DNA of 64,000 nucleotides from an uncultured Pseudoalteromonas sp. (GTDB lineage: Bacteria > Pseudomonadota > Gammaproteobacteria > Enterobacterales > Alteromonadaceae), in NCBI GenBank assembly GCA_947493455.1, contig CANLRB010000015.1:43646-107645 (forward strand), written 5' to 3'. Below are positions 47,716 through 57,700 of the stretch, piece by piece (position 1 is the stretch's first letter; every line of letters begins with the position of its first letter). The notes below the pieces were generated by a model, which searched no databases, had not been told where the DNA came from, and worked only from the letters and a program-made list of their open reading frames with translations. Both the position numbers and the translations under genes were made by a program.

Positions 47716-49229
47716 TGACGCATTTGACCATACTCCCTATTTTAGTACCGATGCTTGCTGGTATTTTGTTGTTACTTCCGCCAAGTGGCAAAAACTTAAA
47801 GGCAAGACGATTTACATCGTTGACGATGGCGTTGGTGTCGCTTTTTGTCGCAGGGCTTTTATTTAACCACTCGCTAACCGGCGAGATTGCGGTTTACGCG
47901 ATTGGTAATTGGCAAGCGCCATACGGCATTGTGCTTGTTGCTGATATCATGGCGTCAATGTTGGTCTTACTGACCTCGTTTCTCGCTTTATGCTGTGTGA
48001 TTTACTCCCTCGGTGGTGACGATGAAGCAGGCAGCTTTTTCCACCCGCTACTGCATTTTTTATTGCTCGGTGTGAACGGTGCGTTTTTAACCGGTGATTT
48101 ATTTAACCTATTTGTATTTTTTGAAGTGTTATTGATAGCCTCATATGCGTTGCTAATGCATAGCTCCGATAAACAAAAAACACAAGCGGCGATTCATTAC
48201 GTTGTATTAAACTTGATAGGCTCGAGTATATTCTTAATTGCCTTGGGTATTATGTATGGCGTACTGGGGACGTTAAATATCGCTGATATGGCGCATAAGA
48301 TTGCAACGTTGAGTGGCGATGATGTTGCATTAGTTAAAATTGGTGGCTTATTACTACTTGTTGTTTTTGCATTAAAAGCAGCGGTTATTCCGTTGCAATT
48401 TTGGCTACCTGCAACTTACTCAGCCGCATTGCCTGTTGTCGCCGCAATGTTTGCAATAATGACTAAAGTGGGCGTGTATTCAATTATTCGTGTATACAAT
48501 ACCGTATTTGGCGAGCAAGCAGGGGAGTTGACTCAAATTGATTCAACCTGGTTATGGCCTGCGGCACTTGTCACGATTGCGTTTGGTACTCTTGGCGTGC
48601 TTGCGGCTAAAGGGTTTCGTCAAGTCATTGCGAATCTTGTAGTGGTGTCAGTCGGGACCTTGGTTGCCGCCGTTACATTCAACTCGCAACATGCAACGGG
48701 CGCTGCGCTTTACTATTTAATTCACTCAACATTGATTACTGCTGGTTTATTTTTGTTAGCAGGACTTGTTGCAAAACAACGCGGTAAAGTGGGTGATAGA
48801 TTAGTGCCGGCAAGACCAATTGCGAATCCAATGCTATTAGGAAGTTGCTTTATACTATTAGTGCTCTCGGTAGTGGGCATGCCACCATTATCGGGTTTTG
48901 TCGGTAAGGTTTGGTTATTGCAAGCGTCAATGGCTGCCGAATTACATACCTGGTTTTGGCCTCTTTATTTGGTGAGTTCTTTATTGGTACTGATATCCAT
49001 GACGCGCGCTGGCAGTCAGTTATTTTGGCGTCATTCGTCGAAGCAAGCAATTGAAGTTAAACTTTCTCGTTGGCAAATTTCGGCACTCTTGCTGGTTGCC
49101 AGTTGCGCACCACTATTAAGTTTATTCGCAGGTGTTATTAGTGATGTAACGATGGAAGCCGCTGCCCAAATCCATGATGTCTCAACATACTCAAATGCGG
49201 TGCTAGGTAAGTCGATGGAGGGGAGATAA
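47715..49229 (+). CDS. mrpD: Mrp antiporter subunit D
   Basis: 504 residues, about 14 membrane segments; second antiporter module related to NuoM/NuoN (FFEVLLIASYALLMHS, PLQFWLPATYSAALPVVAAMFAIMTKVGVYSIIR, GTLGVLAAKGFRQVIANLVVVSVG). Carries the membrane Glu and Lys of proton-translocating subunits. Overlaps mrpC and mrpE by one base each. Confidence 0.95.
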   Translation: MTHLTILPILVPMLAGILLLLPPSGKNLKARRFTSLTMALVSLFVAGLLFNHSLTGEIAVYAIGNWQAPYGIVLVADIMASMLVLLTSFLALCCVIYSLGGDDEAGSFFHPLLHFLLLGVNGAFLTGDLFNLFVFFEVLLIASYALLMHSSDKQKTQAAIHYVVLNLIGSSIFLIALGIMYGVLGTLNIADMAHKIATLSGDDVALVKIGGLLLLVVFALKAAVIPLQFWLPATYSAALPVVAAMFAIMTKVGVYSIIRVYNTVFGEQAGELTQIDSTWLWPAALVTIAFGTLGVLAAKGFRQVIANLVVVSVGTLVAAVTFNSQHATGAALYYLIHSTLITAGLFLLAGLVAKQRGKVGDRLVPARPIANPMLLGSCFILLVLSVVGMPPLSGFVGKVWLLQASMAAELHTWFWPLYLVSSLLVLISMTRAGSQLFWRHSSKQAIEVKLSRWQISALLLVASCAPLLSLFAGVISDVTMEAAAQIHDVSTYSNAVLGKSMEGR

Positions 49230-49765
49230 TGCGTTTTCAATCTAGATTAAGTTGGTTGCCAACGCCATTTAGAAGCTTATTGCTATTTATCGTTTGGTTG
49301 TTGCTAAACAATAGTTATTCTGTCGGACATCTTATTTTGGGCGCTATTTTAGCGATTGCGATTCCATGGCTGATATTGCCATTTAGAGAACCACAACCGT
49401 TAATATTACGTCCATGGCTTGCGATTAGGCATATGTTGCTGGTGCTGTATGATATTCTCACGGCTAATATTCAAGTTGCATTTTTGATTCTAGGCCCAGT
49501 AAAACGCTTGCGTCCCGCCTTTGTAAAGGTGCCGCTTGATTTAACCCATGAAATGCCGATTACGATTTTAGCAAGTACGGTGTCATTGACCCCAGGGACT
49601 GTCAGCGCTGAAGTCTATCCTATTCCTGAAACATTGGCGCCAGGCGAGTTGCCTGAGCAACGTTATTTGTTAATCCATGTGCTTGATTTGAAAGATGAGC
49701 AAGAATTAATAAATACCATTAAGACACGTTATGAAGCGCCACTTAAGGAGATATTTCAATGTTAG
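49229..49765 (+). CDS. mrpE: Mrp antiporter subunit E
   Basis: 178 residues. Two or three N-terminal membrane segments (about 15-75), then a cytosolic domain with TPGTVSAEVYPIPETL and LLIHVLDL, typical of MrpE. Needed for assembly and activity of the complex. Overlaps mrpF by 7 bp. Confidence 0.95.
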   Translation: MRFQSRLSWLPTPFRSLLLFIVWLLLNNSYSVGHLILGAILAIAIPWLILPFREPQPLILRPWLAIRHMLLVLYDILTANIQVAFLILGPVKRLRPAFVKVPLDLTHEMPITILASTVSLTPGTVSAEVYPIPETLAPGELPEQRYLLIHVLDLKDEQELINTIKTRYEAPLKEIFQC

Positions 49766-50028
49766 ATACCGTAATTCTGATTGTGTTTAGCATGATAGGG
49801 CTATCACTATTGTTAAATTTATGGCGATTACTAATCGGGCCGACTGTACCCGATCGCATTTTGGCACTCGATACCATGTATATAAACAGTATTGCATTAA
49901 TAATACTGTTTGGCATTAAAATGGTGTCATCGCTTTATTTTGAAGCGGCTTTGCTTATCGCAATGCTTGGGTTTGTTAGTACTGTTGCCGTATGCAAGTT
50001 TTTATTGCGCGGCGACATAATTGAGTAA
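49759..50028 (+). CDS. mrpF: Mrp antiporter subunit F
   Basis: 89 residues, three membrane segments. LLIGPTVPDRILALDTMYINSIALI is the MrpF signature. Start overlaps mrpE; mrpG follows after 6 bp. Confidence 0.95.
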   Translation: MLDTVILIVFSMIGLSLLLNLWRLLIGPTVPDRILALDTMYINSIALIILFGIKMVSSLYFEAALLIAMLGFVSTVAVCKFLLRGDIIE

Positions 50029-50034
50029 TGCACT

Positions 50035-50364
50035 ATGGCTGAAATTATCGTTTCGTTTTTATTATTACTCGGTGGTTCATTTATTTTGATTGGGTCAATT
50101 GGATTAATTCGCATGCCGGACTTTTTTATGCGCTTACACGGTCCAACCAAAGCAACCACTTTAGGTATGGCAGGTATTTTAATTGCATCGATTGTTTACT
50201 TTAGCTTTATTGTTGAACAACCGAGTGTTAAAGAAATCTTGATCACCATCTTTTTATTAATCACGGCGCCCATTAGCGGTTATATGTTAATAAAATCGGC
50301 TATTCATCATCGATTGGAATCCCACGAAGGAACAAAAGGGTGTGACAATATAGAAGAGGATTAA
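50035..50364 (+). CDS. mrpG: Mrp antiporter subunit G
   Basis: 109 residues, three membrane segments. GSIGLIRMPDFFMRLHGPTKATTLGMAGILIAS is the MrpG/PhaG signature. Last gene of the operon, closed by a strong terminator. Confidence 0.95.
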   Translation: MAEIIVSFLLLLGGSFILIGSIGLIRMPDFFMRLHGPTKATTLGMAGILIASIVYFSFIVEQPSVKEILITIFLLITAPISGYMLIKSAIHHRLESHEGTKGCDNIEED

Positions 50365-50390
50365 AAAAAGGAGCAAATGCTCCTTTTTTT
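50363..50390. terminator. Bidirectional intrinsic terminator after mrpG
   Basis: Stem ggagc / gctcc extended by a seven-pair A/T tract, 4-nt loop. It has T-runs on both strands and also ends the small minus-strand gene at 50389. Confidence 0.92.
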
Positions 50391-50634
50391 ATTCGGACAA
50401 CTCGCTGCGTTTAGGCGTGATGTCTTGTTTTAGTTGCTTTCGCTTTGCGATGGTTAATTGCTCGTTTGAAAGCTTAACCTTATTCACTTTATTCAGTGAG
50501 ATTGAGTTATGTTTGATACTTTTTGCAAGTTCCATTGTTGCGATTTCAAGTGCTTGCTGTTTTGTATCAGCAAGTTCCGCTGCAAAGCTTTGGCTACTTA
50601 AAAGTAAGGCTGTTACAGAGATGAGAGTTTTCAT
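50389..50634 (-). CDS. Small secreted protein of unknown function
   Basis: 81 residues from the ATG at 50634 (aggaaag ribosome site); an upstream in-frame start at 50700 would bury the signal peptide. Signal peptide (MKTLISVTALLLSSQSFAA, cleavage before EL), mature part about 62 residues: ELADTKQQALEIATMELAKSIKHNSISLNKVNKVKLSNEQL then a basic, Lys-rich tail. Predicted helical, no cysteines. Not recognised as a named family. It may bind polyanions or the envelope; its own promoter region (50701-50833) is shared with divergent gcvA. Confidence 0.65.
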   Translation of the reverse strand: MKTLISVTALLLSSQSFAAELADTKQQALEIATMELAKSIKHNSISLNKVNKVKLSNEQLTIAKRKQLKQDITPKRSELSE

Positions 50635-50833
50635 TATCTTTCCTGATTCATAATAAATATATTTATGCTGGTTGATGGCATAAATATTTAAAAGTAACAA
50701 TTAATATATTCGTAAGTTAACTAAATGGTTGGTGTTAATTAACTGTGGGGGAATAATATACAGCTTTGTTGAGTTTTAAAAATGATCTTTTATAATGAGT
50801 TCAGATAAAAATAACTAATGGATAGGCAAGTCT

Positions 50834-51742
50834 ATGTCGCGTCGTTTACCCCCATTAAATTCGCTTAAAGCCTTTGAAGCTGCTGCACGCAATCTGAGTT
50901 TTACAAAGGCAGCGGATGAGCTCTTTGTAACACAAGCTGCCGTGAGTCATCAAATCAAAACATTAGAAGAGCATTTAGGACTAAAGTTATTTTTACGAAA
51001 AAACCGTTCCTTACTATTGACCGAAGAAGGGCAGGGCTATTTTCTCGATATTAAAGAGATTTTTACGCAGCTTGTTGATGCCACCGAAAAACTGTTAGCG
51101 CGTGGCGCAAAAGGCTCGGTGGCGGTCAGTTTAACGCCTAGCTTTGCAATTCAATGGCTTGTCCCGCGCTTGCAACTATTTAACGAAGCTCACCCGGATA
51201 TTGATATTCGAATAAAAGCACAAGATCTCGATGAGAATTCGTTAACGGATGATGTCGATGTTGCGATTTACTATGGTCGCGGTCATTGGAGCGGTGTACA
51301 GAGCCATAAATTGCATACTGAATTTTTGGTTCCACTGTGTTCACCAATACTGTTAAACGGCCCCAAACCACTTATGGAGCCGTCTGATCTGCAAAATCAT
51401 ACCTTACTTCATGACATGACACGAAAACCGTGGAAGCAGTGGTTTAAAACCCTCGGCATGAATAACGTAAAGGTGAATCAGGGCCCTATTTTCAGTCACT
51501 CGTCGATGGTGCTGCAAGCGGCTGTGCATGGTCAAGGTATTGCATTAGTAAATAGTGTGTTGGCAAAACCAGAACTTGATGCTGGGCGTTTGTTAATGCC
51601 GTTTAGCCACGCAGTAGAAAGTAAAAATGCATTTTATCTGGTCCTGCGTGAGTCACAAGCGGAACTCGGTAAAATTGTTGCGTTTAAAGACTGGATGCTC
51701 GAAATGGTGGAACAAGAACAATTAGAATCAGGATTAGTATAA
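50834..51742 (+). CDS. gcvA: LysR-family regulator, GcvA type
   Basis: 302 residues. N-terminal winged helix (RRLPPLNSLKAFEAAARNLSFTKAADELFVTQAAVSHQIKTLEEHLG) and periplasmic-binding-protein-like effector domain (about 95-295). The PPLN-LKAFEAAAR opening and the WLVPRLQLF, DVAIYYGRG blocks are those of GcvA, regulator of the glycine cleavage system. Gene order gcvA...ygdD-rlmM is conserved with E. coli. The hydrolase start overlaps its stop by one base. Confidence 0.92.
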   Translation: MSRRLPPLNSLKAFEAAARNLSFTKAADELFVTQAAVSHQIKTLEEHLGLKLFLRKNRSLLLTEEGQGYFLDIKEIFTQLVDATEKLLARGAKGSVAVSLTPSFAIQWLVPRLQLFNEAHPDIDIRIKAQDLDENSLTDDVDVAIYYGRGHWSGVQSHKLHTEFLVPLCSPILLNGPKPLMEPSDLQNHTLLHDMTRKPWKQWFKTLGMNNVKVNQGPIFSHSSMVLQAAVHGQGIALVNSVLAKPELDAGRLLMPFSHAVESKNAFYLVLRESQAELGKIVAFKDWMLEMVEQEQLESGLV

Positions 51743-52356
51743 TGATCACTTGGTATAAAGCGAAAAATCCAAAAGCGCAATTCATTTTTGCTCATGGTGC
51801 CGGGGCCGGCATGGAATCTGATTTTATGCAACAGCTTACCAGCTATATGCAGGAATTGGGCGTCAGTGTGGGCTTGTTTGATTTTGAATATATGCAACAG
51901 GCAAAATTGCTTGGCAAAAAACGCCCTCCGCAGCGTGCCAATAAGCTAATTCCTTATTATTCAGAAGTTGTATCAAATGCATTACCAAATTTACCACTCT
52001 TTGTTGGCGGTAAATCAATGGGTGGGCGCATGGCAACGCTTTTAGCATGCGACGAAAAGTTTAAAGGTTGCATTGCGTTTGGTTACCCATTCCATCCGGT
52101 AGGTAAGCCTGACAAACTGAGAACAGAGCATCTGTCTGATTTAACGTGCCCACTTTTTATAATACAGGGTGAACGTGACACTTTCGGTAATAAAACAGAA
52201 GTACTCTCATATAATTTATGCGATAATACCCAGCTTTGTTGGATTGAAGACGGTGACCATTCACTGGTACCGCGAAAATCTGCTAATGTAGATAAACAAA
52301 CAAATTGGCAAACTGCCGCACAGCGTGCCGTTCAGTTTATAGAGTCCCAGCTATGA
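51742..52356 (+). CDS. Alpha/beta hydrolase (KANL3/Tex30-like)
   Basis: 204 residues. FIFAHGAGAGMESDFM (oxyanion HG), nucleophile elbow GGKSMGGRMA (Ser near 96), acid in QGERDTFG, His in DGDHSL. The GAGAGM and DFEYM...RPP pattern marks the KANL3/Tex30-like clan of small hydrolases, of unknown substrate. Inserted between gcvA and the DUF423 gene, with start overlapping gcvA and end overlapping DUF423 by 4 bp, so fully integrated in the operon. Confidence 0.88.
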   Translation: MITWYKAKNPKAQFIFAHGAGAGMESDFMQQLTSYMQELGVSVGLFDFEYMQQAKLLGKKRPPQRANKLIPYYSEVVSNALPNLPLFVGGKSMGGRMATLLACDEKFKGCIAFGYPFHPVGKPDKLRTEHLSDLTCPLFIIQGERDTFGNKTEVLSYNLCDNTQLCWIEDGDHSLVPRKSANVDKQTNWQTAAQRAVQFIESQL

Positions 52357-52724
52357 TTAAACTAACTTTATTAATGGGCGGCGCTTTTTGTGGATTAAGC
52401 GTTGTACTCGGTGCGTTTGCAGCCCATGGATTAAAGAAACTGATTTCACCAGAAATGGTGGCCGTGTTTCAAACCGGCGTGCACTATCAGTTCTTTCATG
52501 GTTTGGCGCTGATTTTATTTGCACTTGTTGTGTTTCAAGGTCCACAATTACGTGTTGCGTCTTATTTTTTGATTGCCGGTGTGGTCCTGTTTAGCGGAAG
52601 TTTATATTTACTTGCATTAACGGGTAATAAATTATTTGGACCCATTACGCCCATTGGCGGCGTGTGCATGATTATTGGTTGGGCGATGTTTTTCTATAGC
52701 GTAGCTCAATATAAGTTTGATTAA
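52353..52724 (+). CDS. DUF423 family membrane protein (YgdD-like)
   Basis: 123 residues from the ATG at 52353, overlapping the hydrolase stop (ATGA). Four membrane segments. GAFCGLSVVLGAFAAHGLKKL and FQTGVHYQFFHGLALILFAL are the DUF423 signature. Unknown function; its position before rlmM is conserved. Confidence 0.93.
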   Translation: MIKLTLLMGGAFCGLSVVLGAFAAHGLKKLISPEMVAVFQTGVHYQFFHGLALILFALVVFQGPQLRVASYFLIAGVVLFSGSLYLLALTGNKLFGPITPIGGVCMIIGWAMFFYSVAQYKFD

Positions 52725-52734
52725 GGTTTTATTA

Positions 52735-53820
52735 ATGTCATCAATTATTATTTATTGTCGACCAGGATTTGAAAGCGATGCAGCCGCAGAAATTACACAT
52801 CATGCAAATGAACGCGATGTGGGTGGGTTTGTGAAAGCCAAGCCTAATGCGGGTTACATTATTTTTCAGTGCTACGATGAAGCTGAAGCAGAGATGATGG
52901 TGCGCAAAATGCCTTTTTCTCAATTGGTTTTTGCACGCCAATGGTTTGTAGGAAAACTGGTTAACAATATGCCAATTGATGATCGCGTGACTGCGATTGC
53001 TGAGGGTGTTGATGATTTTCCTCTGTGCGGTGAATTACGTGTTGAAACGCCAGACACAAATGAAGGTAAAGAGTTACAAAAGTTCTGTAAAAAGCTCAGT
53101 GTTCCACTTCGAAAGCAACTCGTGGCAAACGAGACCCTGCTTGCTAATGAGGTTAAAAACCGCCCCGTTATGCATGTGCTGTTTTTATCAAATTCAGCGG
53201 CTTACGTTGGTTATTCATATAGCTATAATAATTCGCCGTACTATATGGGTATTTTACGCTTAAAAATGCCAAAGGATGCGCCGAGCCGCTCAACACTTAA
53301 ATTGGACGAAGCGTTTCATGTGTTTGTGCCTGAGGAAGAGCGCGAAGAACGTGTTCAATCGGGTATGCGAGGCGTTGACCTCGGCGCGTGTCCTGGTGGT
53401 TGGACATATCAGCTGGTACGCCGTGGTATGATGGTGCAAGCAATCGATAATGGTCCAATGGCGGATTCGCTGATGGAAACCGGTCAAGTCAAACATTTGC
53501 GAGAAGATGGTTTTAAATTTAGGCCTGAAAAACGCAATATTCACTGGTTGGTGTGTGATATGGTTGAAAAACCGACTAAAGTGACCGATTTAATGATTGA
53601 TTGGGCGGTTAATGACTTTGTTAAAGAAATTATTTTCAACTTAAAATTACCAATGAAAAAGCGCTTTGATAGTGTCTATCAATGTATGGAAATGATCCGT
53701 ACTGAGCTTGAAAGCTATGGTGTGAAGTATGCGTTACAAGCAAAGCATTTATATCATGACAGAGAAGAAGTGACGGTACATTTACAGGTTTTACGTGTAC
53801 CGCAAAATTTATATAGTTAA
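52735..53820 (+). CDS. rlmM: 23S rRNA 2'-O-ribose C2498 methyltransferase
   Basis: 361 residues from the ATG at 52735 (taagg at 52722-52725 region; homologues start at IIYCRPGFE); an upstream in-frame start at 52717 is less likely. N-terminal THUMP-like domain, C-terminal Rossmann methyltransferase with GVDLGACPGGWTYQL and the K-D-K-E set (Asp in WLVCDMVEKP, Lys in LKLPMKKRFD, Glu near REEVTVHLQVLR). Methylates C2498 of 23S rRNA. Confidence 0.96.
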   Translation: MSSIIIYCRPGFESDAAAEITHHANERDVGGFVKAKPNAGYIIFQCYDEAEAEMMVRKMPFSQLVFARQWFVGKLVNNMPIDDRVTAIAEGVDDFPLCGELRVETPDTNEGKELQKFCKKLSVPLRKQLVANETLLANEVKNRPVMHVLFLSNSAAYVGYSYSYNNSPYYMGILRLKMPKDAPSRSTLKLDEAFHVFVPEEEREERVQSGMRGVDLGACPGGWTYQLVRRGMMVQAIDNGPMADSLMETGQVKHLREDGFKFRPEKRNIHWLVCDMVEKPTKVTDLMIDWAVNDFVKEIIFNLKLPMKKRFDSVYQCMEMIRTELESYGVKYALQAKHLYHDREEVTVHLQVLRVPQNLYS

Positions 53821-53832
53821 AGAATAAAGTTT

Positions 53833-53860
53833 AAAAGGGCTGCAACTGCAGCCCTTTTTT
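53833..53860. terminator. Intrinsic terminator after rlmM
   Basis: 12-bp stem aaaagggctgca / tgcagccctttt. Also suited to end the convergent cysZ transcript. Confidence 0.9.
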
Positions 53861-53881
53861 ACAAAATAAATGAAATTGCTA

Positions 53882-54625
53882 TTAGTCTCGATAATGATGA
53901 CGGTGATTATCTACAAATAACCTCGTTGCACCGCAAACGGCGACGGGCATGGCAATCAGGTTAACAATGGGGATCATACTGAAAAGCAACACTGCGGCAC
54001 CAAAGCCATAGCTGAGCGTTTGTTTTTCTTTTAAGTGTTGGCGAGTTTCACGAAAATGAATTTTATGGTTATCAAATGGATAATCAATGTACTGCACTGC
54101 GAACATCCAACAATTGAATAGTAACCAGACGATTTGGCCAATCACTGGCACAAACAACATAAATAAGAAAAACCCAATCGCCTTTGGTAAATAGTAAACG
54201 AGTTTTGCCAGTTCACGCGACAGCATGCGCGGTACATCTTGCACGAGTTCTTTAACGCCATCATCATTGATCCGTTGTTGGGTTAAATAGAGTTCGACTT
54301 TTTCGCTTAGTAAGCCATTAAAGGGGGCAGCAATAAAGTTTGTGATTAATGTAAAGACTGTTGCATAGATAAAAAGTATCAGCAAAATGGCAAGTGGCCA
54401 TAAAATCCACTCTAACCAACTTAAAAAGCTGGGCAAATAGCTATTCATCAGCGCTGCGCCTTGGTCAAGCCAGCCGATGATAAAAAATAACGAACTACCG
54501 AATAGTATTAGGTTGATCATCAAGGGAATAAATACAAATCGTTTTAACCCTTTTTGGGTGATCAATGAAAACCCGGATAAAAAGTACTCAAAGCCTTTCG
54601 CTAACTGCACAGTGACCTCAATCAT
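53882..54625 (-). CDS. cysZ: Sulfate permease CysZ
   Basis: 247 residues. Four membrane or hemipenetrating helices (about 27-52, 68-97, 145-170, 205-230). GFEYFLSGFSLITQKGLKRFVFIPLMINLILF and NFIAAPFNGLLSEKVE are typical. Imports sulfate for cysteine synthesis. In E. coli cysZ lies beside zipA-ligA; here it is divergent from smc-zipA-ligA. No ribosome site is evident before the ATG. Confidence 0.93.
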   Translation of the reverse strand: MIEVTVQLAKGFEYFLSGFSLITQKGLKRFVFIPLMINLILFGSSLFFIIGWLDQGAALMNSYLPSFLSWLEWILWPLAILLILFIYATVFTLITNFIAAPFNGLLSEKVELYLTQQRINDDGVKELVQDVPRMLSRELAKLVYYLPKAIGFFLFMLFVPVIGQIVWLLFNCWMFAVQYIDYPFDNHKIHFRETRQHLKEKQTLSYGFGAAVLLFSMIPIVNLIAMPVAVCGATRLFVDNHRHHYRD

Positions 54626-54770
54626 TTACACTAAAACTAAAGTATAAAGGCTTGTGTTCAATACATAAATAAAATATTTTTCAATCTCGTAACAAGGTAT
54701 GTCGGGCAAATCGTTACTTTTGATAGTAGATCTGATAAAGTGCGCTGACGAGTATGAAAATAATAATAGT

Positions 54771-57700
54771 ATGCGCTTAAGTAGCATTAAACTCGCGGGT
54801 TTTAAGTCTTTCGTTGAGTCCAGTAAAATTCCATTTCCAGATGCCATGACGTGTGTTGTTGGGCCAAATGGCTGCGGCAAGTCAAATGTGATTGATGCTG
54901 TGCGTTGGGTACTTGGTGAGAGCTCAGCAAAAAACCTGCGCGGTGATGCTATGGCGGATGTTATTTTCAATGGTTCAACATCGCGCAAGCCAATCTCACA
55001 GGCATCGGTTGAATTGATGTTTGACAATACAGCTGGTCGCCTACCGGGCACATTGGCTGAGCGCAATCAAATTTCAATCAAACGACTCGTTACGCGCGAT
55101 GGACTTTCTCAATACTTTTTAAATGGTAGCAAATGCCGAAAACGCGATATTACTGATATTTTCCTCGGTACAGGTCTGGGTCCGCGAAGTTATGCGATTA
55201 TCGAACAAGGCATGATTTCACGGCTTATTGAAAGTAAGCCACAAGATTTACGTATTTTTTTAGAAGAAGCAGCAGGGGTCTCAAAATACAAAGAACGGCG
55301 CCGTGAAACTGAAACAAGGCTGCGCAGTACGCGCGACAATTTAGAACGATTACTTGATTTAAAAGGTGAGCTTGAAAGCCAACTTGAAACCCTATCTGTG
55401 CAGGCCCAAGCCGCGAAAAGCTATAAAGAACTCAAACAACAAGAACGCGCTTTGAAAGGTTTTGTCTGCGTTTTGAAATGGCAAGGCCTCCAACAAAAGC
55501 TTGTTGAAACGAACGACAAGATTGATGAGTTAACATCTGAAATCGCGTTTTTAGAGTCAGCGCATTCAGGCCATCATGATGTGATAGCAAGCCTCAAACT
55601 TAAAATTGAGCAGCAGCTTGATGAACTTAATACACTGCAGGAAGATGAGTTTACGACCCGTAATACAGTATCGCGCATCGAACAGCAAAAAATACATTTA
55701 ACTGAGCGCAAGTCCCAATTGCTAGCAGCGCAAGCAAAGCATAATCAATCCGAGCAAGATTACCGCGAGACGCAGACGCAATTGAGCAAGCAGATTACGC
55801 AGTTGACTGAAGATGTCGAAATAAGTCAAGAGCAGGTTTTGACCGGCGAAATGGAACTTGAAGCGGCTGAAGAACAACTGGCGTTAAAAAGAGAAGAACA
55901 CGACAGTCATTATTTAGCACTGCAAAAAAACGTTCAACAACACGCGTCAGTGCGACAAGATATCGCGGCCAATGAGCAAACTCTGTTGGCCAAAAAAATG
56001 CAATTAGAGGCGCTTGAAGAGCGCCAAAGAACAAATCAACAGCGCGTTACTGAGCTTAAAACTGAGTTGAGAGAGTTAAACTTAGAAAACTTGTCGAAAC
56101 GCCAGCACGAGGTGAAAGCGCGGTTAGCGAAAGCACAGTTACTTTCGGCCAAAATAAGCGAGCAAAAGTTAGCAAATGAAACTCAACAAGGCAAACTTAA
56201 ATCAGCCTATAACGAGGCATATGAAGCGCATCGTCAAGCCGATATAAAAAGCAAAACGCTAAAAGAGCTTTTATCTGACTCTGAAGCTGAATCGGGCAAT
56301 ATTATTATGCAACTAGACGTGCAACCCAATTGGCAACTGGCTATTGAAAACAGCCTGTTTGCGCTTCGAGATGCACATGTTGTGGATTCGTGGCCTGGGT
56401 TTGATAATTCGATGGCGGTTTGGCCGCAAGGCTCACAAAAAACCGCCGATAGCTTAGCTAATCATGTAATAAATGGTGTTTACCCCAATTATTTTAACTG
56501 TATTTTGGCGATAGCTGACAGTGAAGTTGATGACGTAACGGCAATTTGTGAGCAACTGAGCCAATCAACACAGTTTATGATGGCAGTGACCACAAATGGT
56601 ACCTTAATTGGCGAAAATTGGGTTTTGCCCGCGCAGCTTGACCAAAACTCGTCTTTGCTCGCCAAGCGCTCGCAATTAGCTGATTTGCTAACGCACCTAC
56701 CGGTGCTTGAAAATAATTATTTAGACTTAGCGACACAAATCGATGAGATTGAGGCGCAATTAAACGATATCAACGTGCAAATGAAACAAGCCGATTCAGA
56801 AGTACACCAGTTGGCGCAGCAAGATGTTCGTTTACAGACAGAGTACGCAATTGCGCTTGAAAAATCAGATAAATTGGCAAAACAACAGCAAGAGGTTGAG
56901 TTAATTTGCCAGCAACTCGCTGCTGATAAAGATGTTGTTTCAAGCGAAATGGAACCTATCGAGCTCAAGCTTAAGGCACTTCACACTGACATGGAGCAGC
57001 AGACTAAACTTAATGAAGAGAATGAGCTGGCGTTTCATCGCAGTAAAATGGAAAGTTACCAATTGGGCCAACAATTTGAATTGGCCAAAAACCAAATTCA
57101 TAAATATCAGTTACATTTAGAGTCATGTAAAAATCAGCTACAAGTGCAACAGGCTAAACAACAGGCAACTAATGAAGCGCTTGCGCAGTTAAACCATACT
57201 TTTGAAGAAAACCAAGCCGCACTTGAAGAGGTACTCGAGAGCCAAATGGAGATTGAACAGTCGTTGCTCGATGGCCATGAAAAACTAGCTCAGCAGGTAC
57301 TTATTAAAGAACAAAAACAAACTGAATTAGAACAGACAAAGTCGGCTTTGCAAGATAAGGAAAAAGGGCAAGGTGCTGAACACAATAAATTGCAAGAATT
57401 GAGTAATAAAAAACAAAAATTAACCCTTGAGCAGCAAAGTTTTCAAATTAAGTCAGATGCCGAACTTTCCCCGCTGGCGGACCTGAATATTACACTCAAA
57501 GAAGCCATTGCAACGCTGCCACATGACGCAAAACTTGCGCCATACACAAATAAGCTCAAGACTATTGGCAATGAAATTAACGCTCTTGGGGCGATTAATT
57601 TAGCGGCAATAGAGGAATTTGACAAAGCGCAGCAGCGTAAGGTTTATCTCGACCAGCAATATGATGATTTAACACAGGCTTTAACAACCTTAGAGAACGC

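Noticed and set aside
44579-50364. Cluster considered as part of respiratory complex I
   Set aside because: The A, D and C subunits resemble NuoL, NuoM/N and NuoK, but the E, F and G subunits and the absence of hydrophilic Nuo genes identify Mrp.
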